A stretch of DNA of 64,000 nt, taken from IMG/VR virus record IMGVR_UViG_3300036770_006893, positions 160,358-224,357 of that record. One strand, written 5' to 3'. A program made the translations under genes and the position numbers. Shown here piece after piece: positions 24,628 through 34,224 of this stretch (within the stretch, counting starts at the first letter, position 1; each line of letters begins with the position of its first letter). Origin of the DNA: a virus. The notes under the pieces are model-generated. The model did not search any database and was not told the DNA's origin. It saw only the letters and a list, made by a program, of their open reading frames with translations.

Positions 24628-26274
24628 ATGAATACAAATATAACTCTGGTGACAGGAATATGGGACCTTGGTAGATCTAATCTATCAGATGGTTGGTCTA
24701 GGGCTTTTGAGCACTATATAAATAATTTCAGGCTACTGCTAAATAATACTAAAGATATAAATTTGGTAGTATTTATAGACAAGTCGTTGGAAGAATTAGT
24801 GTGGTCTATAAGAGAAAAGACTAATACCAGAGTATACCACCATTCAGTAGAAGAGTTTGATAGTAATTTTTTCCCATTTCGTGAAGAAGTAGAAAAAATA
24901 AGAAAAAACGAAGAATGGTTGAACCAAGCGGGTTGGCTTAGAGAAAGCACTCAAGCTAGGCTAGAAATGTACAATCCTTTAGTTATGAGCAAGATGTTCC
25001 TGCTGCATAATGCTAAAATATATAATGATTTTAATAGTGATTATCTTTTTTGGATAGATGGCGGGATAACAAATACTGTGCATCCAGGTTATTTTAGTAG
25101 CGATAAGGTTCTTCAGAAAATATCTGAAAAATTAGATAATTTTTTGTTTATATGCTTTCCATATAATACAGAATCCGAAATACATGGGTTCAAAATAGAA
25201 GGAATGAGAAAATTTAGTCAGTGTGATTCTGTTAAAAGAGTTGCTAGGGGAGGTTTTTTTGGTGGAAAATCTGAGCTTATATCACCAGCTAATGATATGT
25301 ATTATGCTTTGCTTAAGGATACTTTGTCTCAAGGATATATGGGAACCGAAGAAAGCATATTTACTATCATGTCTTATTTAGACAGCAAAAGTTTTAGAGT
25401 AGAGATGATAAATGAGGACGGCCTTATATCTACCTTCTTCGAAAATGTAAAAAACAATAAATTTATATCACTAAATAAATCACAAAAAATACACAAAAAC
25501 AAAAACATAGAGCTGTATATAAATACATTTAACTCTCCAAAACAACTTAAAATGGTGATAGAAAGCTTTGAACGGCACGATACAAATTTCCTAAATAAAA
25601 CAAAAAAGTTTCTAATTAATAATTCAACAAATGAAAAATTTGATACAGAATATGACGAGATATGTAATCAATATAACTTTAATCAAATCAAAAAAGGTAA
25701 TATAGGTATATGCGGTTCCAGACAATTGGCCGCAGAAATGTTCTATAAAAATAAAAGCCAGTATATGTTATTTTTTGAGGATGATATGTTAATAGATTTT
25801 TCTGGTGTTTGTAGATTCGGTTTTCCCAAAAAAACAAAAGATCTCTTTAATAATTTAGTTTCAATAATGGATCAAGAAAATTACGATTTTATTAAGCTCA
25901 GCTTTTCAGAATTCTACGGACATAATGGAATGCAATGGAGTTGGCATAATGTTCCACATAATAAAAAAATAGAATATTTTGGCGAAATCAAAAACAAACC
26001 ATTCACATTATTTAAAAACATAAAATCAAAGAATGGTGTTCCGTATGCCGACGGAGAGGTTTACTACTCCAACTGGCCACATATTATAAACCAAGAAGGC
26101 AATAAGAAAATGTTTATAGACACCAAATGGGCCAACCCTTTTGAACAAACTTGGATGAGCCATATTTACTCATTGACAAAAGAACAAAAAGTATTTCCAG
26201 CAATATTGCTATCTAGTCCAATAACACATAATAGGGTAGATTTTTATGAGTCTTCAGAAAGAAAAGAAAACTAA
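24628..26274 (+). CDS. Two-domain glycosyltransferase (HtrL/YibB-like plus GT-A)
   Basis: 548 residues. The N-half (about 1-285) resembles the HtrL/WlaTC glycosyltransferase family: TLVTGIWDLGR, EMYNPLVMSKMFLL, YLFWIDGGITNTVH, GGFFGGKSELI. The C-half (about 290-530) is a GT-A domain with IELYINTFNSPKQLKMV, GICGSRQLAAEMF and MLFFEDDMLIDF as metal-binding acidic motif. A fused enzyme could add two sugars. First of five plus-strand genes for glycan work. Possibly translated without a leader. Confidence 0.82.
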   Translation: MNTNITLVTGIWDLGRSNLSDGWSRAFEHYINNFRLLLNNTKDINLVVFIDKSLEELVWSIREKTNTRVYHHSVEEFDSNFFPFREEVEKIRKNEEWLNQAGWLRESTQARLEMYNPLVMSKMFLLHNAKIYNDFNSDYLFWIDGGITNTVHPGYFSSDKVLQKISEKLDNFLFICFPYNTESEIHGFKIEGMRKFSQCDSVKRVARGGFFGGKSELISPANDMYYALLKDTLSQGYMGTEESIFTIMSYLDSKSFRVEMINEDGLISTFFENVKNNKFISLNKSQKIHKNKNIELYINTFNSPKQLKMVIESFERHDTNFLNKTKKFLINNSTNEKFDTEYDEICNQYNFNQIKKGNIGICGSRQLAAEMFYKNKSQYMLFFEDDMLIDFSGVCRFGFPKKTKDLFNNLVSIMDQENYDFIKLSFSEFYGHNGMQWSWHNVPHNKKIEYFGEIKNKPFTLFKNIKSKNGVPYADGEVYYSNWPHIINQEGNKKMFIDTKWANPFEQTWMSHIYSLTKEQKVFPAILLSSPITHNRVDFYESSERKEN

Positions 26275-27532
26275 AAACCAAAACAGCATATTTGTGCAGA
26301 TAGCTGCTTATAGGGATCCACAATTGATGCCGACCCTAGACGATATGCTAGATAAGGCCATGAGACCTGATGATCTAAGCATAGGAATAGCTTGGCAACA
26401 CTGCGATAATGATAAATGGGACAATTTAGACAAATACATCAATGATAATAGATTCAAAATTATAGATATAAACTATAAGGAATCTAAAGGAGTTTGTTGG
26501 GCAAGAAACATGGTTCAGCAGTTATATAACAATGAAAAATATACTCTTCAATTAGATAGTCATCATAGATTTGAAAAAGATTGGGATAAAACTCTAATAG
26601 ATATGGTTAAAAATTTACAAAAAAAGGGATATAAAAAACCATTATTAACATCTTATATACCTAGTTTCGATCCGGATAATGATCCAGCAGCAAGAGTTTT
26701 GCAACCATGGAAAATGAATTTCGACAGATTCATACCTGAAGGCGCTGTATTTTTTATACCATCTAATTTTGATCCATGGGACAATGTTGATGAACCACTT
26801 CCGGCAAGATTTTATAGTGCTCACTTTGCTTTTACTGTCGGACAATTTTCTAAAGAAGTTCAGCATGATCCTGAGTATTATTTTCACGGAGAAGAAATCA
26901 GTATAGCAGCACGAGCTTATACGCATGGGTATGACTTATTTCATCCAAACAAGGTTGTTTGTTGGCATGAATACACAAGAAAAGGCAGAACAAAACAATG
27001 GGATGATGATCCGAAGTGGGTAGAGAAAAATAATTTGTGTCATCTAAAAAACAGAAAACTTTTTGGTATGGACGGCGAAAAACAAGATATTGATTTTGGC
27101 AAATATGGATTTGGTAGCCGTAGGACTCTTAGAGAGTACGAAAAATATTCAGGTTTGAGCTTCAAGGACAGATCCATCCACAAGTCTGTACAACAAAAAA
27201 TAGACCCAATATCTGCAAATACCTTGTCCTTAACCGACGAAGAATTTGATGCTAGTCTCATGAGTATTTTCAGACACTGTATAGATATTTCTTATGATCA
27301 GGTTCCAGAAAGCGATTATGATTTTTGGGCAGTTGCATTTAAAAATGCTAAAGGCGAAGATATGTATAGGCAGGATGCTGATAGAAATGAAATTATTTCT
27401 ATGAAAGCAGACCCAGATGGATATTGCAAAGTTTGGCGAGAGTTTCAAACAAAACAAAAACCCTATAGTTGGATTGTTTGGCCCCATAGCGAAAGTAAGG
27501 GATGGGCCAGTCCAATAACAGGAGTACTATAA
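26246..27532 (+). CDS. GlcNAc-transferase-like glycosyltransferase (PF11397 type)
   Basis: 428 residues. The first 270 carry the GlcNAc-transferase pattern of the Skp1 hydroxyproline GlcNAc-transferase family: FVQIAAYRDPQLMPTLDDML, GVCWARNMVQQLY, TLQLDSHHRFEKDWD (metal site), EISIAARAYTHGYDLFHP and VCWHEY. The C-terminal 150 residues form a separate domain with VPESDYDFWAVAFKN. Because the fibres are Pro/Thr-rich, glycosylation of Thr or hydroxyproline in the stalks is a possible role (inference). It overlaps the previous gene by 29 nt. Confidence 0.85.
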   Translation: MSLQKEKKTKNQNSIFVQIAAYRDPQLMPTLDDMLDKAMRPDDLSIGIAWQHCDNDKWDNLDKYINDNRFKIIDINYKESKGVCWARNMVQQLYNNEKYTLQLDSHHRFEKDWDKTLIDMVKNLQKKGYKKPLLTSYIPSFDPDNDPAARVLQPWKMNFDRFIPEGAVFFIPSNFDPWDNVDEPLPARFYSAHFAFTVGQFSKEVQHDPEYYFHGEEISIAARAYTHGYDLFHPNKVVCWHEYTRKGRTKQWDDDPKWVEKNNLCHLKNRKLFGMDGEKQDIDFGKYGFGSRRTLREYEKYSGLSFKDRSIHKSVQQKIDPISANTLSLTDEEFDASLMSIFRHCIDISYDQVPESDYDFWAVAFKNAKGEDMYRQDADRNEIISMKADPDGYCKVWREFQTKQKPYSWIVWPHSESKGWASPITGVL

Positions 27533-27569
27533 TTCAAATCAAATTCAACATTTTTATAACGAGGAATTC

Positions 27570-28310
27570 ATGTGGCTTGAGTGCTTAAAAGTATACGATG
27601 TAAATTTTTCAAAAGTCCGAGTAGGCAATGCTAGTGATGGCGGATATATCTTGAACGATGAGATCTTAAAGTGCGCCGAAAAATTAGTATCTATAGGTAT
27701 AGGTTATGACGATGGCTTTGAGTTAGACTGGGTAGACAAATTTCCAGACTCAACTATAGAAATGTATGATGGGACATATCCATGTAATAATATTTGTAAT
27801 AAATATCCAGAAAAAATAAATCGTAATATTTTTTATTATCACAAAAATGTAGGCAATAAACCAGATCAAATAAATTTATCAAGTATAATTAATAAAGATA
27901 ATAAAAAAACTTTACTAAAAATAGATATTGAAGGTGGCGAGTATGAAATATTTGACTCAATAACCATAGGCAATAATATTATTGGCTTAACTCTAGAAGT
28001 ACACGATTTGTATATGCCAATTAATCAAAATAAGCTGTATCAAATAATTAACAATAATTTTCAAAATATGATACTATTCCATATTCATGGAAATGCTCAT
28101 GGTAATTCATTCGAATTAGAGTACGTAAACTCTTCAAATGAAAAAATAATACTTCCTAATTTTCCTCATGTTATTGAGCTTTCTTTTATTAATAAAAACA
28201 TAGTTGGTAACTATGGTTTAGAAACTAATACTTTTCCTGTTCTTGGTTTAGACGCATCAAATAAAGAAGATTCTCCAGATATAGACTTATACTGGGTAAA
28301 TAAAGTATGA
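27570..28310 (+). CDS. FkbM-like SAM methyltransferase
   Basis: 246 residues. VRVGNASDGGYIL and LVSIGIGYDDGFELDW are the SAM-fold start, and TLLKIDIEGGEYEIFDSI is the FkbM-type motif, followed by LTLEVHDLY. FkbM methyltransferases often O-methylate sugars, which fits its place among glycosyltransferases. Good ribosome site (CGAGGAATTC). Stop and next start overlap (ATGA). Confidence 0.8.
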   Translation: MWLECLKVYDVNFSKVRVGNASDGGYILNDEILKCAEKLVSIGIGYDDGFELDWVDKFPDSTIEMYDGTYPCNNICNKYPEKINRNIFYYHKNVGNKPDQINLSSIINKDNKKTLLKIDIEGGEYEIFDSITIGNNIIGLTLEVHDLYMPINQNKLYQIINNNFQNMILFHIHGNAHGNSFELEYVNSSNEKIILPNFPHVIELSFINKNIVGNYGLETNTFPVLGLDASNKEDSPDIDLYWVNKV

Positions 28311-29152
28311 TATATATATCTGTTTGTTGTTTACCAGATAGAATAGCTAACGAACATATCTGTCGTAAATTTTTATTTGGTTTATTAAATCAAAAAAGCA
28401 AGCTAGACTATCAGATAATATTAAATATACCAAAATATTTTATAAACTATAAATCATATGAAATACCAAGTTGGTTTTTTACTTATCTTAAAGACTATCC
28501 AAACATAATCTTATTAAGAGATGATAATGATTACGGCCCAATAAGTAATATCATTCATCCATTAAAACATATTAATTTTAAAAAAAATGATATTTTATTA
28601 GTATGTGACGATGACCATTTATATAGTCCGTATATGATAGACTATCATTTTAAAAAGCTCATAGAATATCCAGACAATCATTCTATATGCTTTAGGGGTA
28701 ATCAGCCGATGGAGCTTAGAACATGGTACGATAATGGTAAAAAATTCGGAAAATTTTATCAAAGCTCAGTACTTTTTCCAACAAAAAAAGATCTTTACTT
28801 AAAACTCCCAGATCATTGGCATAGTGTCTCTTACTGGGTAAAAAATCTAAATTTAGAATATTTGATGAGTCCTGATTTTTTGAACATGACATGGAATAAT
28901 GATTTACTTATGGGTTATTATGGTTGGGATAACAATATGTTTTTTGCATGCTGCTCATATGAGTGTGAAACAGACTATAGGCCAGTCAATTACGACGGTA
29001 GGGGATCAAATAGCTTTCCAATAGACGAAATGCTACCATTTGAATCTAATAGCGGCTGCAATTTATTTAGAGCAAAAGATACAAGCGATATATGGGATAA
29101 TCAAAAATTTTGTAGCGTAATAAATAAAGATAAGGGTATTATCGAACTATGA
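28307..29152 (+). CDS. Glycosyltransferase, GT-A type (paralogue A)
   Basis: 281 residues. IYISVCCLPDRIANEHICRKFL, LRDDNDYGPISNI and ILLVCDDDHLYSPYMIDYH give a GT-A fold with an acidic DDD metal site. It shares order and motifs with the next gene and is probably a diverged duplicate. ATGA coupling joins it to both neighbours. Confidence 0.75.
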   Translation: MIYISVCCLPDRIANEHICRKFLFGLLNQKSKLDYQIILNIPKYFINYKSYEIPSWFFTYLKDYPNIILLRDDNDYGPISNIIHPLKHINFKKNDILLVCDDDHLYSPYMIDYHFKKLIEYPDNHSICFRGNQPMELRTWYDNGKKFGKFYQSSVLFPTKKDLYLKLPDHWHSVSYWVKNLNLEYLMSPDFLNMTWNNDLLMGYYGWDNNMFFACCSYECETDYRPVNYDGRGSNSFPIDEMLPFESNSGCNLFRAKDTSDIWDNQKFCSVINKDKGIIEL

Positions 29153-29919
29153 GTATAGTATTATCTTTGACTACTATTCCAGACAGAATGAATTTTAGGG
29201 GAGATCATTCTACTACTAAAATTTGTTTAGACAACTTATTAAATCAGACATATCCAGAATATGAAATTCATCTAAATATCCCCCGTGAGTATATGGGTAA
29301 GATAGTAAATATACCAGAATGGGTTCATTCCTATGTAAATAAGTATAAAAATCTTAAAATATTCACCGTAGATGACTATGGCCCAGTAACCAAATTATTA
29401 CCAACCCTACAAAGGATATCGGACCCTGATTGTATAATTATAATAGTAGATGACGATCTCTATTATAATACTGATATGCTAAACTATCATATAAGCATCA
29501 GAAACAAATATCCCAATTCTGCTATAGGTTTTGCTGGCATAACCGCGATAAATGGCAGTTGTCATTTTTGTACATCTCTATCGAAAGATACTAGGGTTAA
29601 AATGTTGGAGGGTTATAAAACAGTATCTTTTCTTAGAAAATTTTTTGAAGTAGAAGACTTTATAGAAAACTTTGCCACAAAAACCTGGAACGATGATGTG
29701 GCTATTTCTGCTTATCTTGGATATAGAAATATAGAAAAAATAGTTGTATCATATGATAAAGACACGGATTTCTCTCCTAGGGTAGAGTCTTTTCCAGTTA
29801 TAGGCCACATACCAACAGAGCGTAGCGGGTGTTCGAATTTTAGATCATCTAAACTATCAGTTGAGGTTAATGATAATATGGCTAATGAATGGTATAGGCT
29901 TGGTTACCTTGAGAGATAA
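29149..29919 (+). CDS. Glycosyltransferase, GT-A type (paralogue B)
   Basis: 256 residues. VLSLTTIPDRMNFRG, FTVDDYGPVTKLLPTL and CIIIIVDDDLYYNTDMLNYH parallel the motifs of the upstream gene. WNDDVAISAYLG is the acceptor-side acidic motif. Last glycan gene of the plus-strand island. Confidence 0.78.
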   Translation: MSIVLSLTTIPDRMNFRGDHSTTKICLDNLLNQTYPEYEIHLNIPREYMGKIVNIPEWVHSYVNKYKNLKIFTVDDYGPVTKLLPTLQRISDPDCIIIIVDDDLYYNTDMLNYHISIRNKYPNSAIGFAGITAINGSCHFCTSLSKDTRVKMLEGYKTVSFLRKFFEVEDFIENFATKTWNDDVAISAYLGYRNIEKIVVSYDKDTDFSPRVESFPVIGHIPTERSGCSNFRSSKLSVEVNDNMANEWYRLGYLER

Positions 29920-29969
29920 AACTTTGCCTGATACACGCTTTGCGTTATTATTAAATAAGGAGCCTACCA

Positions 29970-30404
29970 ATGAAAAAAATAATTCTGATTGCTGTTTTTC
30001 TATATTCATCTAGTGCATTTTCTCAAAATTATTCCTTTAATTCAGGATCTGTTTATGCCCCTAGTCCAGTTGCTGGTATCGGTTATAATCTTGATCGTCT
30101 TGTAAACAATAGCATGAGTAATTCAGACACATATGCCTCCAGAACATATGCTAATGGAGACTATGCTTATAAAACATCACTAGCCAACATCAATAATCAA
30201 GTTGCATACTCTATGTATTTAAATAACGATGCTCTAAAAACTAGTGTTTATTTTGAGAAAAAACAAATGAATCTATATAATAGAACCCTATTAGAGTTTC
30301 AAAAAAAAGAGATATCAAGAATGCGAAGATATCAAAACTTTTCTAAAGAAGATTTAGATGATATGTTTGATGTTCGCTACAAGACTGGTTTTATAATGCC
30401 ATAA
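29970..30404 (+). CDS. Secreted hypothetical protein
   Basis: 144 residues with a cleavable signal peptide (MKKIILIAVFLYSSSAFSQ, cut near SAFS-Q). The mature part is Tyr/Asn/Ser-rich and then helical. A strong ribosome site (AATAAGGAG) precedes the ATG. The last 28 nt overlap the convergent subtilase gene. Probably periplasmic; function unknown. Confidence 0.72.
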   Translation: MKKIILIAVFLYSSSAFSQNYSFNSGSVYAPSPVAGIGYNLDRLVNNSMSNSDTYASRTYANGDYAYKTSLANINNQVAYSMYLNNDALKTSVYFEKKQMNLYNRTLLEFQKKEISRMRRYQNFSKEDLDDMFDVRYKTGFIMP

Positions 30405-31279
30405 CCCTCGTATCTCTTTTGTCCAGAGTACGCTGGGTCTTTTAAAGGTATGGCTGTTTTTCTGAAAAAGCTAATATAGTCTTGCGAATTCATTTTTTTA
30501 CCAAAATTATTTTTGAAATAAGAGCACACCAGTGCCGCACAACCAACAGCAAACGGATTGCTCATGCTTGTTCCGCTCATCAGCGCATATCTATTATTTG
30601 GAACACAGCTTAATATATTATGCCCAGGTGCCAAGAAGTCCAATGATTCTCCACTACATGTGAAGCTAGTTCTATCTAGATTCTCATCTATAGCTCCTAT
30701 ACTAATAGTTTCTTTATATTTAGCCGGATACATTATATCGCTCGATGGACCAGAGTTACCTGCTGCACAAAATATTATACATCCCTTATTGCTTGCATAC
30801 TTTATAGCGTCGTGTAAATGATGCGAGTCATATGGCGACCCAAGCGACATAGTTATAAAATCCACACCGTAATCTGCTGACCATATTATTGCTTTAATAA
30901 TAGATTCTAATGAGCCATTTCCATCATCAGCTAAGGCTTTGACCGGAACTATTTTAGCCTTCGGTGCTACTCCAACCATACCTGTTGTATTATTATTTGC
31001 GCATATGGTTCCACAAACATGAGTTCCATGACCATTTTTATCTATGGGGTCTTTACCTTCATGAATTGCATTAAACCCCTCTAATATATTTTTTTTTATA
31101 TCTTCATGAAAAATATCACATCCAGTATCTATTACTGCTATCTTTACTCCTAGGCCTTCACTTTTGATCCACTGTTTTTGAATATCAAATTTTTTTATTT
31201 CCCAACCAATTATTTGTTGCTGATTTATTCCAAATATATCTTCTCTTATATATGGTAATAGTCCGTATTTTTTTTTCAT
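30377..31279 (-). CDS. Subtilisin-like serine protease (S8)
   Basis: 300 residues with the full S8 triad: Asp in IAVIDTGCDIFHED, His in NGHGTHVCGTI, Ser in MSGTSMSNPFAVG, plus the oxyanion Asn in FCAAGNSGPS. No signal peptide and almost no propeptide, so it probably acts in the cell or on the virion. It overlaps by 4 nt the Pro/Thr-rich structural gene upstream; processing of that protein or of fibres is a reasonable inference. Confidence 0.93.
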   Translation of the reverse strand: MKKKYGLLPYIREDIFGINQQQIIGWEIKKFDIQKQWIKSEGLGVKIAVIDTGCDIFHEDIKKNILEGFNAIHEGKDPIDKNGHGTHVCGTICANNNTTGMVGVAPKAKIVPVKALADDGNGSLESIIKAIIWSADYGVDFITMSLGSPYDSHHLHDAIKYASNKGCIIFCAAGNSGPSSDIMYPAKYKETISIGAIDENLDRTSFTCSGESLDFLAPGHNILSCVPNNRYALMSGTSMSNPFAVGCAALVCSYFKNNFGKKMNSQDYISFFRKTAIPLKDPAYSGQKRYEGYGIIKPVL

Positions 31280-32838
31280 ATAAAGTCAGATGATACTGAT
31301 GGTGATGGAGGTGTTTGTGTTGGTGTTCTCGTTGGTGTTATAGTTGGTGTTGGAGTTGTAGTCGGCGTAACTGCTGGAGTATCGTTTGGGTCTATTGGAA
31401 CAGACTCACAGCTTAATTGACTAAAGCTTGCTGTTTCATACATCAATGGTAATAATTCTCTTGGTGGGAAACATTGACCATTACAGCATATTCCAATCGC
31501 TGGGGCAGTAGTTACTGCGGTTATCACCCAGCCAGCATCAGAAAATTCTTGGGCAAATGCTTCAGAAGTTGCTAAGAATTGATCCATATCATTCCAAACT
31601 ATTGACACCTCTCTATAATTGCCTAAATTGTCTGTAACGCCTACTTCAGCAACCTCATAAGTACAATTTGATTGTATGCATGGTGTTGGTGTGGGTGTTG
31701 GTGTTATAGATTTCGTTATTGTTGGTGTTGTTGTTGGCGTTGTGGTTGGTGTTGAAGTAGATGTTATAGATGGTGTTATTGTTGGGGTTGGCGTTGGCAT
31801 TGGAGTAGAAGTTGGATCACACTCAACAATTGGCCCACTACAGTCAATAGTACCTATTAATTTAGTATTAGTTGGGCCAGGAGCAACGCAACTCTTAAAT
31901 AAGACCACAGGATCATTAGTTGTTGCATCATAACCCACTAGAACAATAAATGTTACACCCGTGTGGCAATATTGTAATTCGCACCTTAATACCAGTTGCG
32001 AGTCTACTATATCTTCTGTACCGTTTGTAGCAAAAGAGAACGTATCAAATCTTGATCCGCATATATCCCCATTCAAATTATTCATGTTAATTGTTTTATT
32101 TGCCAAAATTTGCGACCCATCAGATTTTACCAAAATTGGCATAAATATTGTTCTATCACAACAATGACCCCTTGCGCATGTTGGATTCACTAATCCTATA
32201 CCAGGAATATCTATAGGCACATTAATATCGTTAGCATAATAAGCATATCCATTAATTATGCCTTTTAAATTTTGTGGAATAGATACAATTTCACAATCTG
32301 GTGGTTGATCAACACACAAAGCTGGAACAACACATCGACAAGATACTGGATCAAATGTCTCTCCTGGTTGGCATATAATACCTTGGCAAGTATTACATGA
32401 TAGTGGAGTGTGCTGACTTTCTTGCACTGTTTTTATACTAGTGCCTTTTGGATATCCTGATATCTGATCATAACTTGTTGTGTAGTGTTTAGATCCTATA
32501 CTTATAATCGACCCTAGCGTTTCTGAACATAACCTATACGAGTCAGATTCCGGATATCCCGCATTAAATTTATTTAAAGAAATGTTGTACTTGAATTCTC
32601 TAACAGCTTTTTCTGTTAATGTTATATTAATTACTTTAGAATTATTATACGTAACTTCGTTATTATATAGACCTATATAGCTTTTAAAATTTTGATCATA
32701 AATATTTTTATCGTGTTTTATATACCTGTTTTCTATATTATTATCAATACTAATATTTATATTTTCTCTATTTTGATTAAACACAGCCAGGTTAGTTTGT
32801 TGATTTACTGGCCGGTTAATATTGCTAAATATGGTCAT
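31276..32838 (-). CDS. Pro/Thr-rich structural protein
   Basis: 520 residues. N-terminal part (1-150) is Asn-rich. A Cys-rich stretch at about 150-180 (CNTCQGIICQPGETFDPVSCRC) resembles small chitin-binding or EGF-like modules. A beta-rich middle follows, then a Pro/Thr stalk (about 340-390), a Cys-containing domain (390-480) and a second short stalk at the C-terminus. Probably a virion surface protein related in style to the fibres at 1-12 kb, but placed 20 kb away next to the subtilase. Confidence 0.75.
   Translation of the reverse strand: MTIFSNINRPVNQQTNLAVFNQNRENINISIDNNIENRYIKHDKNIYDQNFKSYIGLYNNEVTYNNSKVINITLTEKAVREFKYNISLNKFNAGYPESDSYRLCSETLGSIISIGSKHYTTSYDQISGYPKGTSIKTVQESQHTPLSCNTCQGIICQPGETFDPVSCRCVVPALCVDQPPDCEIVSIPQNLKGIINGYAYYANDINVPIDIPGIGLVNPTCARGHCCDRTIFMPILVKSDGSQILANKTINMNNLNGDICGSRFDTFSFATNGTEDIVDSQLVLRCELQYCHTGVTFIVLVGYDATTNDPVVLFKSCVAPGPTNTKLIGTIDCSGPIVECDPTSTPMPTPTPTITPSITSTSTPTTTPTTTPTITKSITPTPTPTPCIQSNCTYEVAEVGVTDNLGNYREVSIVWNDMDQFLATSEAFAQEFSDAGWVITAVTTAPAIGICCNGQCFPPRELLPLMYETASFSQLSCESVPIDPNDTPAVTPTTTPTPTITPTRTPTQTPPSPSVSSDFI
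31675..31820 (-). repeat. Pro/Thr-coding repeat
   Basis: TPT/TPS-coding tandem pattern on the minus strand within the 520-residue protein. A second, shorter run lies at about 31296-31380 near its C-terminus. Confidence 0.8.
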
Positions 32839-32896
32839 ATTATAACACCTATTTATTGATTAAGTTTTCCTCAATCTATTTGTACACCATAAAAAT

Positions 32897-33220
32897 TTAT
32901 TGAATTATATTCTTATATGGTCTGTTTTGGTATTTATGTAAAAATTTTTGGCAGTCATCTGCGACTGATGGATTCCAGCTCTTATAATCCATAAGATGAC
33001 CGAATACTAAATGACACGGACTATCGCATAGAGTTATAAGATTAGTCATATCTAACTCTCTATCTGGATTCACATGCACTGGCTCTATATGATGAACTTC
33101 AAGTTTTTTATTTCTGCCACACGCCGCACATGTACCATTATTATTAAGATGCTCTTTTCTGATCGTAGACCATTTTGGAGACCTATATGCAAACCTAGTA
33201 TATTTTTTAATACCAAACAT
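32897..33220 (-). CDS. HNH endonuclease
   Basis: 107 residues. The HNH core is CAACGRNKKLEVHHIEPV, then LITLCDSPCHLVFGH, with paired Cys as zinc ligands. N-terminal YRSPKWSTIRKEHL is typical of small phage HNH proteins related to terminase-linked or homing nucleases. Its ATG overlaps the stop of the actin-like gene (TAATG). Confidence 0.88.
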   Translation of the reverse strand: MFGIKKYTRFAYRSPKWSTIRKEHLNNNGTCAACGRNKKLEVHHIEPVHVNPDRELDMTNLITLCDSPCHLVFGHLMDYKSWNPSVADDCQKFLHKYQNRPYKNIIQ

Positions 33221-34221
33221 TACAGTACCTTAGACGCTATTAAACATCCTTTCGATACTGAGTGCAGAGGATCCTGTGCGTGTACCACCTCTTTAATAGG
33301 TAGCGGAAAATTATTATCTTTTATTTTTTGGGCAAATAATTCAATATATCCCTTTGCTTGTGATGTTCCACCGGCGATAACAATTTTAAGAGGGTTCTTG
33401 AACTTTGGTAAAGACTTATGGCCAGATAATGCATTTGATAACTGTTTTGTTGTATAATCTATCAACCTCTCATAATAGGCGCACACTGCTGCTAAAACAG
33501 GATTTTCGTTGTGTTCGCCTATTTTAAACTGCCCGCCCTCTTTCTCTGCCTGAACAACACTATCGCTTTCTCCGGTGGCTACAGCACTCATACGATCAAT
33601 CCAGTCGCCTGACTTTGTGGTACTAAAGACTACAGTTGGTTCTCCATTCAACATAACGCAAACATTCGTCATACCAGCACCACAACTGATTGCTATGCCG
33701 GTATAATCATCATCCTCTAGTTCTGCATAACAAAGAGCCTCTGCTTCGTTTATGGCTCTAGCGTCATATCCACATTCTGCTAAAACGCTCTTTACAACAT
33801 CTTCGTGGTATCCAACATCAAAATCTTCATCTTCTTGATCAACTGGTTGTGCCGGCACACAAAAAACCAGCTTTTCATTTGGTTCCGAAGCTTTACCTAC
33901 GACTTCTTTAAGAATAAATGCTAGTACTCTTTTTGCGTCTTTTTCTTTAGCAGATACTACTCCTCTATACATTGGACGTTTAGCAATATCGTTTCTTTCT
34001 ACAGCTTTTTCTATAGCATCTTTACCCAATATAATGAATGAGCCATCATTGTCTTTGATAAATGTTTTTCCAGCCAGTCCTTTTTCTATCATTTTTGTGG
34101 CGACTGGAGTTGTTGGTCTTATTATGTAAAAAGCATCTCGAAAATCTTTGTATTCAATATTGCCTTCTTTTTCTGATGACAAAACTATGAAGCTTGTACC
34201 TACATCTAAACCTTTTGACAT
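33220..34221 (-). CDS. Actin/ParM-like ATPase
   Basis: 333 residues with the actin-fold order: phosphate-1 GLDVGTSFIVLSSEK, connect-1 INEAEALCYAEL, phosphate-2 GIAISCGAGMTNVCVML and adenosine motif IVIAGGTSQAKGYIE. No substrate-binding chaperone domain, so it is not a full Hsp70. Actin-like phage proteins can form filaments for DNA segregation or positioning; chaperone-like or MreB-like roles are alternatives. The protein is acidic. It is next to a small membrane protein gene which could be a partner. Confidence 0.82.
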   Translation of the reverse strand: MSKGLDVGTSFIVLSSEKEGNIEYKDFRDAFYIIRPTTPVATKMIEKGLAGKTFIKDNDGSFIILGKDAIEKAVERNDIAKRPMYRGVVSAKEKDAKRVLAFILKEVVGKASEPNEKLVFCVPAQPVDQEDEDFDVGYHEDVVKSVLAECGYDARAINEAEALCYAELEDDDYTGIAISCGAGMTNVCVMLNGEPTVVFSTTKSGDWIDRMSAVATGESDSVVQAEKEGGQFKIGEHNENPVLAAVCAYYERLIDYTTKQLSNALSGHKSLPKFKNPLKIVIAGGTSQAKGYIELFAQKIKDNNFPLPIKEVVHAQDPLHSVSKGCLIASKVL

Positions 34222-34224
34222 AAT

